From: CAZRXG01 sp964603985
GTDB taxonomy: Bacteria; Chloroflexota; Anaerolineae; Aggregatilineales; UBA3940
DNA: 64,000 nt
Direction of reading: 5' to 3'
Assembly: GCA_964603985.1 (NCBI GenBank)
Contig: CAZRXG010000004.1
Location: 1-64,000, forward strand
The translations under genes were made by a program, and so were the position numbers. The notes under the pieces were generated by a model. It was not told where the DNA came from. It worked only from the letters and a program-made list of their open reading frames with translations, and did no database searches. Positions 46,914-55,873 of this stretch are shown here, piece by piece. The first letter of the stretch is position 1. Every line of letters begins with the position of its first letter.

Positions 46914-47738
46914 GTGACCAAACCCTTAATCCTGCTTACCAACGACGACGGGATCATCTCGCCGGGGCTGGCGGCGGGCGCGGCGGCACTCGACCCGCTG
47001 GGCGACCTGCTGATCGTCGCGCCACGCACGCAGCAGTCGGCGACGGGGCGCAGCATGCCTCTGTACCACGACGGGCGCATCTTCGAGACGACCGTCACCG
47101 CCGACGGCTGCACCTGGCCGGCCTACGCCGCCAACGCCTCCCCCGCGCTGGCGGTTCAGCACGCCGTGATGGAGCTGGCCGACCGCCGCCCGGCGCTGGC
47201 CGTCTCCGGCATCAACTTCGGGGAGAACGTCGGGACGGGCGTCACCATCTCCGGGACGGTGGGCGCTGCGCTGGAGGCCGCCGCGCACGGCATCCCGGCG
47301 CTGGCCGTCTCGATCCAGGTGGACGTCGAGCTGGCGGTTAAGTTCGAGCTGGCGGCTGAGTACGACAGCCCGATCGACTTCGGCGCCGCGATCCACTTCA
47401 CGCGTCTGTTTGCCGCGCGGTGGCTGTCGGCGGAGGCCCCGCCGGACGTGGATGCGCTCAAGATCGAGATCCCGGAGAACGCCACGCCCGACACGCCCTG
47501 GCGCATCACCCGGCTGGAACGCGAGCACTACTACCTCCCTGTGCCGCCCAGGCGCAAGAACCTGGGCGATAAAGCCCGGTTCGGCTATACCAAGGCCAAC
47601 CCCGTCACCCCCTCGGACAGCGACACCGATGTGGGCGCGCTGCTGGAGGGCGTGGTCTCGGTGACGCCGCTCAGCCTGGACATGACCTCGCGGGTCGAGC
47701 GGGACGTGCTGCGGGAGGTGCTTGGTGGGGATGGGTAG
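46914..47738 (+). CDS. surE: 5'/3'-nucleotidase SurE
   Basis: 274 residues from the GTG at 46914, behind AAGGA. The metal and active-site residues are in LLTNDDGIISPGL (Asp-Asp), TQQSATGRSMP (Ser) and SGINFGENVGTGVTISGTV (Asn). It removes phosphate from nucleoside monophosphates and helps stress survival. The 3' end (47614-47738) is repeated at 48802-48927 behind an inserted propeller gene. Confidence 0.95.
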   Translation: MTKPLILLTNDDGIISPGLAAGAAALDPLGDLLIVAPRTQQSATGRSMPLYHDGRIFETTVTADGCTWPAYAANASPALAVQHAVMELADRRPALAVSGINFGENVGTGVTISGTVGAALEAAAHGIPALAVSIQVDVELAVKFELAAEYDSPIDFGAAIHFTRLFAARWLSAEAPPDVDALKIEIPENATPDTPWRITRLEREHYYLPVPPRRKNLGDKARFGYTKANPVTPSDSDTDVGALLEGVVSVTPLSLDMTSRVERDVLREVLGGDG

Positions 47739-47824
47739 GCGGATGGTGAGTCGTATGCTCAGATGCGTCGGGCTGGTCAGAGCGTCCAATGCTGGGAGGC
47801 TTCAATAGAGGGTCGTTATCTGGC

Positions 47825-48775
47825 ATGGAAATACGCAAGTTCAGATTTAAGTGGGCAAAGGCAAATACAAACTCGACAGGAGCAAATCTGGTAAATTGCG
47901 TCCTGAAGAGTATGAGAGGCGTGGCCTGCCTGGCTGTAATCCTGTCTCAGATAGGCTGTCTCAATCAACGTCCATTCGCCTTAGATACCCATAAGTACAG
48001 AGTCATCCACAAGCTCACCAAGATACCAGAGCGGGAGATTGTGTTTTACGCATTAGAAATGGGCGGTAACACACTTGGATTTGTTGATGCTGACGGTAGC
48101 GGACTCGAATACTACCGCATCGAGCTACCTTATCCAATAACCAACAACGTTCGGTGGAGCTTTGACAATCGGTCGATTACAGCCAGAGTAATGCCAAGCA
48201 CAAACCCAAACGCCAGTTATCCTATTCTAATTCGCGAAGACGGAACGATCCTCTATTGTGAAGTACTTATCGGAGGAGGATATGTATGGGGAATCACAGA
48301 CAACCTCGTCATCACTGCGCCTCATGACTCAAATGAGATAGTGATCCTGGATATGGAGTCGTGCAGTGTACAATCGGTGCTTTATAGATCCGATCAAAGA
48401 GTGAGCAGGCTGATTGTTTCCCGTGCTGGAACCATGATAACCACACGCAGTCAAAAGTATGTGCTATTGGATGAATATGGCCGGGAATTGTCGGTGGATA
48501 TTCAAGGATCTCCGATAGAATTCTCCCCAGGATCCGATCAGTTGCTTCTCGGAGATGAGGGCGGCCTCTATATCTTTGATCTTCAAACACAGTCAAGAGA
48601 ATTAGTTGCCAATGCTCCTGGAGGGTGGCTTTCTTGGTCACCAGATGGGAAATCAATAATTGGTATTCGGGACTCCCTTCGGAACCTGACGATTACAACC
48701 TTTGAGTTGAGCAGTGGGAAAACGCAAAAGGTAGTGAGAAATGGCCTTTCGCCTTCCTGGCGAACTGTACCATAA
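47825..48775 (+). CDS. Propeller-like lipoprotein, low GC
   Basis: 316 residues from ATG 47825, or 287 from ATG 47912. The second gives a compact lipoprotein signal (MRGVACLAVILSQIGC), the first an extended basic N-terminus; the choice is open. The mature part has weak propeller blades (VRWSFDNRSITARV, IEFSPGSDQLLLGDEGGLYIFD, WLSWSPDGKSIIGI). GC is near 45 percent by eye, in contrast to surE on its left. It lies between surE and the extra surE tail, so it was inserted here. Function unknown. Confidence 0.72.
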   Translation: MEIRKFRFKWAKANTNSTGANLVNCVLKSMRGVACLAVILSQIGCLNQRPFALDTHKYRVIHKLTKIPEREIVFYALEMGGNTLGFVDADGSGLEYYRIELPYPITNNVRWSFDNRSITARVMPSTNPNASYPILIREDGTILYCEVLIGGGYVWGITDNLVITAPHDSNEIVILDMESCSVQSVLYRSDQRVSRLIVSRAGTMITTRSQKYVLLDEYGRELSVDIQGSPIEFSPGSDQLLLGDEGGLYIFDLQTQSRELVANAPGGWLSWSPDGKSIIGIRDSLRNLTITTFELSSGKTQKVVRNGLSPSWRTVP

Positions 48776-48801
48776 GGACGATTAAGAACTGCTGCCCGGT
48801 T

Positions 48802-48927
48802 CAGGCAGCGACACCGACGTGGGTGCGCTGCTGGAGGGCGTGGTCTCGGTGACGCCGCTCAGCCTGGATATGACCTCGCGGGTGGAGCGGGACGTGCTGC
48901 GGGAGGTGCTCGGCGGGGGTGGGTAGG
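48802..48927 (+). pseudogene. Extra copy of the surE 3' end
   Basis: 126 bases matching 47614-47738, in frame to the stop codon. The 41 codons read SDTDVGALLEGVVSV and the rest of the SurE tail with one amino acid change near the end. Most of the base differences are at third codon positions, so the copy seems to have been under selection as part of a gene before it came to lie here. Confidence 0.92.
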
Positions 48928-48950
48928 ACAAAGCGGCGGAGGTCAATGAT

Positions 48951-50102
48951 ATGCGTATCTTAAGCAAAGTTGCACCTGTCCTGGCACTCTGCGGCGTCGT
49001 TGGGATTTCGTGTCTGGCGCAAGATGGCTCCCAGGCAACTGAAATACCCCCGACAGTTCACACACCGTCCGTCAGCCCGACTCAGACACCAAACGCCCCG
49101 ACTCAAAGTATGATCGAGGAAATTGAGCCGACTTCAATAATCCCCACAATAGTGCCCACCGTTGTGACACCTTTACCTGACTGCCAACAGAGCGCCCTGG
49201 TTTTCACAGCCGAACAGTACTTTGGTGATCCAGAACGCCCTCCACAAACAGACCTATATGCTGTGTGCCAGGATGGCAATAATCTCCGCAAGATTCTAGC
49301 CAATTCACAGTATGGCTTTGGTTCCCTCGACATCGCACCGGATAATCAATCTCTGGCCGTTTCTGCATATCATGAAAGCAGTCCGACTCTAATGAGTACG
49401 CTCTTTGAGCTTGATTTGACCTCGTTTTTCCTGTCAGAATTGACTACTCGAGAACAGGCGGGTTATTATCCAAAATGGTCCACTGACGGACAGTATCTTG
49501 CGTATTTGCTTTACTCTTCAACACCCTCTGAAACGCATCGAGAGACATACATTGAGATTTTACATCTGGCTTCCGGTGTCAAGTCTGAGATTCATTTGAC
49601 CGGCCTCAACTATTTTGACTGGGCGCCCGATGGTATCAAGGCCGTATTTTGTACCTGGGCAGTTCCAGAGGATGAGCCTTACAGCCCGGAGGTTGGCAAG
49701 GTGATCGCAGGTGATATAGTGTGTGACGATCTGACACACAAATGTCAGTTATTAAACATCGCAGAAATCCCGAATGTGGCAAGTGATCCTTCCTGGCTGC
49801 CAGATTCAGAATCACTGGTGAGTACGACGTTAGGTACTGGCGATACCGGCAACGGGATAGAAAACAAACTGCTGATAACTGATTTGCAGGGTGACATCAT
49901 TCAAGAGGTTCTCTTGAACAGCCTGGACTCGACTGCAAGCACAGCAACATGGCCCAAGAGTTCGGCGGATGGGAAATACATTGCCTATGTCGGTTATGAT
50001 CATCGCCTGCACATTGTTGATCTACAGAAAATGACATTGATGGACGTGACCCAGAGACTGGACAAAGATACCAATGTTATTGTTTTTGACTGGCTTGATT
50101 GA
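48951..50102 (+). CDS. TolB-like beta-propeller lipoprotein, low GC
   Basis: 383 residues, GGAGG eight bases before the ATG. The lipobox VGISC puts the Cys near residue 21. A Thr/Pro/Ser linker (VHTPSVSPTQTPNAPTQ) is followed by a propeller with LDIAPDNQSLAVSAY, YPKWSTDGQYLAYLLY, FDWAPDGIKAVFC and WPKSSADGKYIAYVGY blades. It resembles the lipoprotein at 26140-27297 in size and layout, and may be its paralogue. It follows directly on the extra surE tail. Surface binding protein of unknown target. Confidence 0.8.
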   Translation: MRILSKVAPVLALCGVVGISCLAQDGSQATEIPPTVHTPSVSPTQTPNAPTQSMIEEIEPTSIIPTIVPTVVTPLPDCQQSALVFTAEQYFGDPERPPQTDLYAVCQDGNNLRKILANSQYGFGSLDIAPDNQSLAVSAYHESSPTLMSTLFELDLTSFFLSELTTREQAGYYPKWSTDGQYLAYLLYSSTPSETHRETYIEILHLASGVKSEIHLTGLNYFDWAPDGIKAVFCTWAVPEDEPYSPEVGKVIAGDIVCDDLTHKCQLLNIAEIPNVASDPSWLPDSESLVSTTLGTGDTGNGIENKLLITDLQGDIIQEVLLNSLDSTASTATWPKSSADGKYIAYVGYDHRLHIVDLQKMTLMDVTQRLDKDTNVIVFDWLD

Positions 50103-50459
50103 CGGGCGGGTTATGCTTCATTAGCTGTTGCATCGGCTTGGGTGTTAGTTCTTTGCTCGTCGGAGCATAGCGTGTTGTGTCCTCACACTGTTTTTTCACC
50201 GCTCCGCAGCCAGTGACGAGCGGTGACCGGTCTGGCCACCGCCTACACCATCAGCACGCTGACGCCGTCCGCTGCCCGCCGACATCTCCACCGGCCACCG
50301 GACTCCCCTCCTCGCTGGCGGGGAGGGGCTGGGGGTGGGGTTGCTGTCCCGCTGCCAGCCCCCGGTGGAGAAGTGCACTTTCAGTGCACATTTCAACTTC
50401 AGCCCGGCCAATTCATTGCCGGGCGCTCTCTGGCGCGGTTGGGTGAGGGCCGCTAACAG

Positions 50460-50516
50460 CTAACCGCCAACCGCTGATAGCTGACCGCCAACCGCTGATA
50501 GCTGACCGCCAATTCC
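50460..50516 (+). repeat. 21-bp tandem repeat, 2.7 units
   Basis: Units CTAACCGCCAACCGCTGATAG (50460-50480), CTGACCGCCAACCGCTGAT-AG (50481-50501) and a partial third. The word GCTGATAGCTGA also recurs in the gap before surE (46699-46710). Confidence 0.85.
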
Positions 50517-50551
50517 AACCCAACCCTAACCCTTTTCGAACAAATGTTCAA

Positions 50552-50579
50552 TTGACTTCCCTCCATCCCGTGCTATAAT
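50552..50579 (+). promoter_or_regulatory. Strong orphan promoter
   Basis: TTGACT (50552-50557), 16-bp spacer, perfect TATAAT (50574-50579). There is no plus-strand gene behind it for the rest of the window. Confidence 0.6.
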
Positions 50580-50608
50580 GGATAGAACGTTAGTTCTAGT
50601 TAGCGCCT

Positions 50609-50690
50609 GCGGGGCACGACGCTCACGTCGGCGGACGGTCGCCGGATCTCGCAACGCGCGGAAAGGACTGTTGCGCACAGACGGGCAGCC
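50609..50690 (-). repeat. Inverted copy of the repeat at 19461-19540
   Basis: Read on the minus strand it gives GGGCTGCCCGTCTGTGCGCA and continues in register with the copy near 19.5 kb over about 80 bases. Confidence 0.65.
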
Positions 50691-51135
50691 CCCATGCTTG
50701 GCCGCGCTCCCCGTCCAGAACGCGTGGCGTGTGGGGAAAGTGCGGCTGCCATCCCCACCACCGGCTCCATTGACACCGGAACATTGCATCGTAGGGGCAC
50801 GGCACGCCGTGCCCGGTGTAGGGGCGACCGGCTGGTCGCCCTCCACCGGAGTACGTCACGTTTGTTCGGACGGATGGGCGTAGTGAGAAAGTGCGGTTGC
50901 CATCTCACGCAGGCCGGGTATGCGCGTGCGTTCCGCGCCACAAACGCAGAACTGCGCGCGATGGATGAGGCGGCAGCGTGCGGCGGGTGCGCCTACTCTG
51001 CGGGCATCCCGCCTTTACCCGACGTGCGCCCCGGCAAATTCGCCATAGTCGGTGCGGTTTTGCAGCCAGGGCTGCAAAACTTGCCCCCGGCAGGGCACAA
51101 AATAATACACCGGCACGATCACCCTGCCGCCCTGT

Positions 51136-53349
51136 TTACAGCTCCCCCCGCAGCCTGGCCGCCAGCGCCGTGAAGCGCTGCGACACCTTGTCGTTCTTCA
51201 CCGCAATGGCGATGGCCTTCCTTGAGCCAACCAGCACGACAAGCTGCTCGGCCCGCGTAATGGCCGTGTAGAGCAGGTTGCGCTGCAAGAGCAGGTAGTG
51301 CTGCGTCACCATCGGCACCACCACCGCCGGGTACTCGCTGCCCTGTGCGCGGTGCACGCTGATGGCGTAGGCGTGAGTCAGCTCCGGCACCTCGCTCCAG
51401 TCGTACTCGACGCGCCGCCCCTCAAACGTGACCACCATCGTCTGGTACGCAAAGTCGAAGGAGTAGATGCGCCCCACGTCGCCGTTGAAGACCTCTTTGT
51501 CGTAGTTGTTGCGTGTTTGCAGCACCTTATCGCCGACGCGGTACAGCCGCCCACCGATGACGTGCTGGGCGGGGCGTCCGGGCGGGTTGAGCACTGCCTG
51601 TAACCGCTGGTTGAGCGCCGAGACGCCCACCGGCCCGCGATACATGGGCACGATGACCTGGATGTCGTCCAGGGGATGCAGCCCAAAGCGGCGCGGCACC
51701 CGGTTCTGGACAATGTCAACGACCAGCTCGGCGGCGCGCTCCGGCTCGTCGCCGACGTTGAACAGGAAGAAGTCCTCGGCGTCTTCAGGAAAGAAGGGCA
51801 GGTCGCCCCGGTTGACGCGGTGCGCGTTGGCGATGATCAGGCTGCCCGCCTCCTGGCGGAAGATCACGTCCAGGCGGGTCACCGGGACCACACCCGACGC
51901 GATCAGGTCGCGCAGCACGTCGCCCGCGCCCACGCTGGGAAGCTGATCCACATCGCCCACCAGCAGCAGGTGCGAGCGCGGATCAACGGCGCGGATCAGC
52001 GCGTTGGCCAGCACCACGTCCAGCATGGACGCCTCGTCGACGATCACCACGTCGACCGGCAGCGGGTTCTGCTCATCGAAGGCGAAGCCCTGTGCGGGCG
52101 AGTAGCCCAGCATGCGATGAACGGTGCGGGCCGGCTGCCCGGTCGCCTCGCTGAGGCGCTTGGCGGCGCGCCCGGTGGGCGAGGCCAGCGCAAACGAGTG
52201 CCCCGCCTCGCGCAGCACGCCGATCAGGGCGCGCAGCGTGGTCGTCTTGCCGGTGCCGGGGCCGCCGGTCAGGATGCTGGCCTTGTGGGTCAGCGCCTCG
52301 CGGATCGCCTCCTCCTGCTGCGGAGAAAGCTCGACGCCCGCGTTGACCGCCGCGCGCGTGACCAGTGTTGCCAGGTTGTGGCGCTGAAGCGGCTCCAGGT
52401 GCGTGCGCGGCGTCTCGATCATGTGCCGCAGGCGCTTCGCGATCCCCACCTCGGCGTGATAGAACGGCGGCAGGTAGACACCGCGCAGCGGCTCGCGCTC
52501 GTCTGAGGGGATGACCTCGACCTTGACCAAGTCGGCCATCGCCGCCCGCTCGACGGCGGCCCCCACGTCGTCCTGAGGCACGTCGAGCAGTTCGGCGGCG
52601 CTCGCGACCAGTTGCAGTTCGGGCAGGTACACATGCCCATCGTCGACGGCCTGGTTAAGCGCGTAGGCGACGCCCGCCTCAAGCCGCCGGGGATGGTCGG
52701 TGGGCAGCCCCAGCGATTGGGCGATCTGGTCGGCGGTCTTGAAGCCGATCCCCCAGATGTCGCGCGCCAGGCGGTAGGGATCTTCCTCAAGCTGGGCGAT
52801 GGACCGCTCGCCGTAGGTCTTGAAGATCTTGACTGCCAGGTTGGTCGAGACGCCGTGCTCCTGCAGGAAGAGCATCACCTCTTTGATCTCCTGCTGCTCG
52901 GCCCAGGCGCGCTTGATCAGCCGGACGCGGTGCGGCCCGACGCCGTCCACCTCGAAAAGACGGTCGGGGTCGTGGTCGAGGATGTTGAGCGTGTCAGGTC
53001 CGAAGTGGTCAACGATGCGCTCTGCCGTCCTGGGGCCGATGCCCTTGATCAGCCCGGAACCGAGGTAGCGGCGGATGCCCTCGACGGTGGCCGGGGTGAC
53101 GCGCCGCACGTTCTGGGCGCGGAACTGCTTGCCGTGTCGGGCGTGGGTCTGCCAGTTGCCTTCAAGCTCCAGGCACTCGCCGGGCGCGATCTCCGGCAGG
53201 TTGCCGACCACCGTCACCAGCCCGTCCGGCCCGACGCCGTCCCACAGACCCATCTGCTGGTCGGGGGCCAGCCGGATCACACTGTAACCGTCTTCCTGGC
53301 TGTAGAAGGTGATGCGCTCGACCGTCCCTTGCAGCGTCTCCAGGTTCAT
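51136..53349 (-). CDS. recD2: RecD2-type ATP-dependent DNA helicase
   Basis: 737 residues. The N-terminal RecD2 domain (GTVERITFYSQEDGYSVIRL) and helix-hairpin-helix region (YLGSGLIKGIGPRTAERIVDHFG, FEVDGVGPHRVRLI) distinguish it from RecD of the RecBCD complex. Helicase motifs are in order: Walker A GGPGTGKTTTLRAL (near 364), DEASMLDVVL, GDVDQLPSVGAGDVL, and YAISVHRAQGSEYPAVVVPM with YTAITRAEQLVVLVG at the end. It unwinds DNA 5' to 3' and acts alone in repair. Its start overlaps the stop of the TPR gene by four bases, so the two are coupled. Confidence 0.95.
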   Translation of the reverse strand: MNLETLQGTVERITFYSQEDGYSVIRLAPDQQMGLWDGVGPDGLVTVVGNLPEIAPGECLELEGNWQTHARHGKQFRAQNVRRVTPATVEGIRRYLGSGLIKGIGPRTAERIVDHFGPDTLNILDHDPDRLFEVDGVGPHRVRLIKRAWAEQQEIKEVMLFLQEHGVSTNLAVKIFKTYGERSIAQLEEDPYRLARDIWGIGFKTADQIAQSLGLPTDHPRRLEAGVAYALNQAVDDGHVYLPELQLVASAAELLDVPQDDVGAAVERAAMADLVKVEVIPSDEREPLRGVYLPPFYHAEVGIAKRLRHMIETPRTHLEPLQRHNLATLVTRAAVNAGVELSPQQEEAIREALTHKASILTGGPGTGKTTTLRALIGVLREAGHSFALASPTGRAAKRLSEATGQPARTVHRMLGYSPAQGFAFDEQNPLPVDVVIVDEASMLDVVLANALIRAVDPRSHLLLVGDVDQLPSVGAGDVLRDLIASGVVPVTRLDVIFRQEAGSLIIANAHRVNRGDLPFFPEDAEDFFLFNVGDEPERAAELVVDIVQNRVPRRFGLHPLDDIQVIVPMYRGPVGVSALNQRLQAVLNPPGRPAQHVIGGRLYRVGDKVLQTRNNYDKEVFNGDVGRIYSFDFAYQTMVVTFEGRRVEYDWSEVPELTHAYAISVHRAQGSEYPAVVVPMVTQHYLLLQRNLLYTAITRAEQLVVLVGSRKAIAIAVKNDKVSQRFTALAARLRGEL

Positions 53350-55625
53350 GGCTCCGGTGTCTTGATCGGGGTGTGGGAGGGGGTACGCGTCGGGGTGCGC
53401 TTGGGAGTGGGCGTCGGTGTGCGGGTCGGCGTCGGCGTGCGCGATGGGATGGGCGTGCGGGTGGGCGTCGGCGTGCGCGAGGGCGTGGGGGTCGGGGTGG
53501 GCGTGTCGGTCGGCGTCGAGGTTGGCGTGGGGGTGTCCGTGCCACGAAGCTCCAGCGCGCGCTCCTCGTAGAGCCGCTCAAGCAGCTCGGCGGCGGCGTC
53601 GGCGAAGGGGTAGCCGAAAATCTGATCCCAGTACAGCACCCACTCCAGCTCGGAGATCGCGCCGTCGCGGTCTTCCAGCGCTTCGAGGATCAGGGCGTAG
53701 TAGTAATGGCGTGTACCGGTGCTCTGCTCGGCGAGCGCCTGCTTGATGTCGGCGGCGGCGTCCTGGTATTTGCGGTCGTTGTAGTAGGCACGGGCGCGCG
53801 CCTCGAAGATGTAGCCGCGCTGTTCGGACGACAGCGCCAGGTTGAGGGTCTGCGTTGCCGCCTCGATGGCCTCCTCGTACTGCTCGTTTTCGATCAGCAT
53901 GCGCACGTAGAGCGTCTCGATGTCAGGCTGCCTGGGAGTCTGCTCGCGGACGAACGCCAGATCTTCCAGCGCCTGGTCGTACTTGCCGAGCGCAAAGGCG
54001 CTGATCGCCCGCCCGTAGCGGGCCTGGTAGTTATCATCGACGCGCTCGACGGCGGTGTCGAGGTCGACATAGGCCAGATCGTAGTCACCCTGGTCGAAGT
54101 ACAGCAGCCCGCGCCCGATCAAGATGTCGGTGGTGTCTTTGGTGAGCTGCAGTGCCCGCCCGTACGCTTCGAAGGCGTCCGTCAGGCGATCCTGGGCCTG
54201 ATAAGCGCGCGCCAGCAGGTACCACGCCTGGGCGTTGTAGGGATCGCGCTGCTCGATGTACTCCTCCAGCCCGAACATGGCCGAGGCGTAAAGCTCCATC
54301 TCCAGCCGCGCACGCGCCAGGAAGGCGACTACCTCCTCCGAACCGGGATCGACGTAGTGGGCCAGGTTGGCGGTCATGAGCGCGTCGCGGCGGCGGTCCT
54401 GGGCCAGGTAGATCTCGCCCTCGACGACCAGCACGTTGACATCGTACTCGCCGATCAGGGCCTTAGCCTCTTCGATCTCGGCCAGCGCCAGATCGTACTC
54501 CTCCTCGTCCAGGTAGCCCTGGGCCAGGTTGAGGTAGGACAGCAGCAGCTTGGGGTCGAGCTCCTTGGCGCGCTCGTTCTCGACGCGGGCCTGCTCGGCG
54601 CGGCCCTGGCGGGCGTAGATCAGGCCCAGGGCGGCGTGCAGCGGCGCGAAGTTATCATCGATGTCCAGTCCGTCCTCCACCGTATCCTGAGCCTCGTCCA
54701 GTTCACCGAGGTAGACCAGCGACAGCGCCTTGAAGAAGTACCCGTCAATGGTGGCCTTGCCGTCCGCCAGCGCCCGGTCGACGCTCTCGACCGTGTCCTC
54801 GTAGCGTCCCTCGTAGAAGGCATCCATGGCGTCGTTCATGCGCGGGCTGGTTGGATGGGGCGTCACGATGTACGGCTCGGTGGGTGTCAGGCCGAAGCGC
54901 AGGTCGCCGCGTGGAGCCTTGCCCGGCTCAAACGATGGGGTGGGCGTCAGCGGGTCGCCGTCGGGGGTGGGGGTGCGCGTCGGGTGCGGCGTGACGGTCG
55001 TGGTGGCCGTCGGGGCAGGGGTAGCCGTGATGTCCGGCCCCTTGGCGGCCCGCCGCTGGCGGATCATACCGCTGAGGCCGGAGATCAGGAGGATCACCAG
55101 GACGACGATGACCGCCCCGCCAGCGACGGCGAGGGCGAGCGGGTTGCGGTAGATCGGGATTCTCCCGGCGGGGGCGGCCTCCGGTGCCACCCAGTTCAGT
55201 GCGAGGTGGCGCATCTGTGCCTCGGCGCGGATGGCCTCCAGCACGGCCTCGGCTTCGCGCTGGGCCTGGGCCACGGCGTCGGCGCCGACCAGCGGGACGC
55301 CGTCCGGGGCGGGCACGCGGGCCGGAGCAGCCTCGAGCGCCTGCTGGCCCGGCGGTGGGGCCGCGGGAGGAGGAGGTTCCTCCAGCACGCCCAGCGCCCG
55401 CAGGCCTTTGAGTGCCAGCTTGTTCTCCGGGTTGATGCGGAGTACCTGCTGCAAACAGCGGATGCGCTGCTCGTCGTTTTCGACGACGCCGCTCATCCAG
55501 ATCCAGGCCATCTCGTTGAAGGGGTCGAGCTTGATTGCCTGTGCCAGGTAGCGGCGGCCCTCATCGAGCCGACCGGCCTGCACGGCGGCAATCCCTTGTT
55601 GTAGGATATCGTCTACGCTTGCCAT
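53346..55625 (-). CDS. Membrane-anchored TPR protein with Thr-Pro tail
   Basis: 759 residues from the ATG at 55625. The N-terminal cytoplasmic part has two TPR-like helices (DDILQQGIAAVQAGRLDEGRRYL and AIKLDPFNEMAWIWMSGV). A Pro-rich linker leads to one helix (LALAVAGGAVIVVLVILLISG, about 160-180). A second linker (TPAPTATTTVTPHPTRTPTP) precedes ten or more TPR units (about 255-690). The end is a 60-residue low-complexity tail of TPT/RTPTP units, typical of cell-surface proteins in this group. It probably gathers partner proteins at the membrane. It is coupled to recD2. Confidence 0.88.
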   Translation of the reverse strand: MASVDDILQQGIAAVQAGRLDEGRRYLAQAIKLDPFNEMAWIWMSGVVENDEQRIRCLQQVLRINPENKLALKGLRALGVLEEPPPPAAPPPGQQALEAAPARVPAPDGVPLVGADAVAQAQREAEAVLEAIRAEAQMRHLALNWVAPEAAPAGRIPIYRNPLALAVAGGAVIVVLVILLISGLSGMIRQRRAAKGPDITATPAPTATTTVTPHPTRTPTPDGDPLTPTPSFEPGKAPRGDLRFGLTPTEPYIVTPHPTSPRMNDAMDAFYEGRYEDTVESVDRALADGKATIDGYFFKALSLVYLGELDEAQDTVEDGLDIDDNFAPLHAALGLIYARQGRAEQARVENERAKELDPKLLLSYLNLAQGYLDEEEYDLALAEIEEAKALIGEYDVNVLVVEGEIYLAQDRRRDALMTANLAHYVDPGSEEVVAFLARARLEMELYASAMFGLEEYIEQRDPYNAQAWYLLARAYQAQDRLTDAFEAYGRALQLTKDTTDILIGRGLLYFDQGDYDLAYVDLDTAVERVDDNYQARYGRAISAFALGKYDQALEDLAFVREQTPRQPDIETLYVRMLIENEQYEEAIEAATQTLNLALSSEQRGYIFEARARAYYNDRKYQDAAADIKQALAEQSTGTRHYYYALILEALEDRDGAISELEWVLYWDQIFGYPFADAAAELLERLYEERALELRGTDTPTPTSTPTDTPTPTPTPSRTPTPTRTPIPSRTPTPTRTPTPTPKRTPTRTPSHTPIKTPEP

Positions 55626-55873
55626 ATCCCCACCCTGAGCCACCAGAAACAGGATGTGTTCATTGTACACCAGGCTGGCGCAATGTCACAATGCGAAACG
55701 CGGAGGGGAGAAAGTTCACGGATGGCCGGATTACACAGATTTTAACGGCATCGGCCTACGAGACCCATGTAATAGGCTCAATCTCCCGGCGGAGGTGGGG
55801 GTAAAACAGGGGGCAGCGGCACACGCCGTGCCCCCTGCACGATCCCGGATGTACGGGGGTCAGTGTCCGGCGG

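Larger units (their letters stand above)
50103..51135. other. Gene-free kilobase rich in repeats
   Basis: No open frame is convincing. Contents in order: a palindrome plus CTGGGGGTGGGG (50305-50340), a 21-bp tandem repeat (50460-50516), a strong promoter-like pair (50552-50579), the inverted repeat copy (50609-50690), and two palindromes of the type GTAGGGGCACGGCACGCC and GTAGGGGCGACCGG near 50790-50850. It is the landing zone between the inserted propeller genes and recD2. Confidence 0.7.

Noticed and set aside
50578..51173. Plus-strand frames behind the orphan promoter
   Set aside because: They run through palindromic repeats and change frame between copies; no domain or ribosome-binding site.
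53350..53540. Possible minisatellite or CRISPR-like array
   Set aside because: The regular GTGGGCGT words code for the Thr-Pro tail of the TPR protein; there are no spacers.
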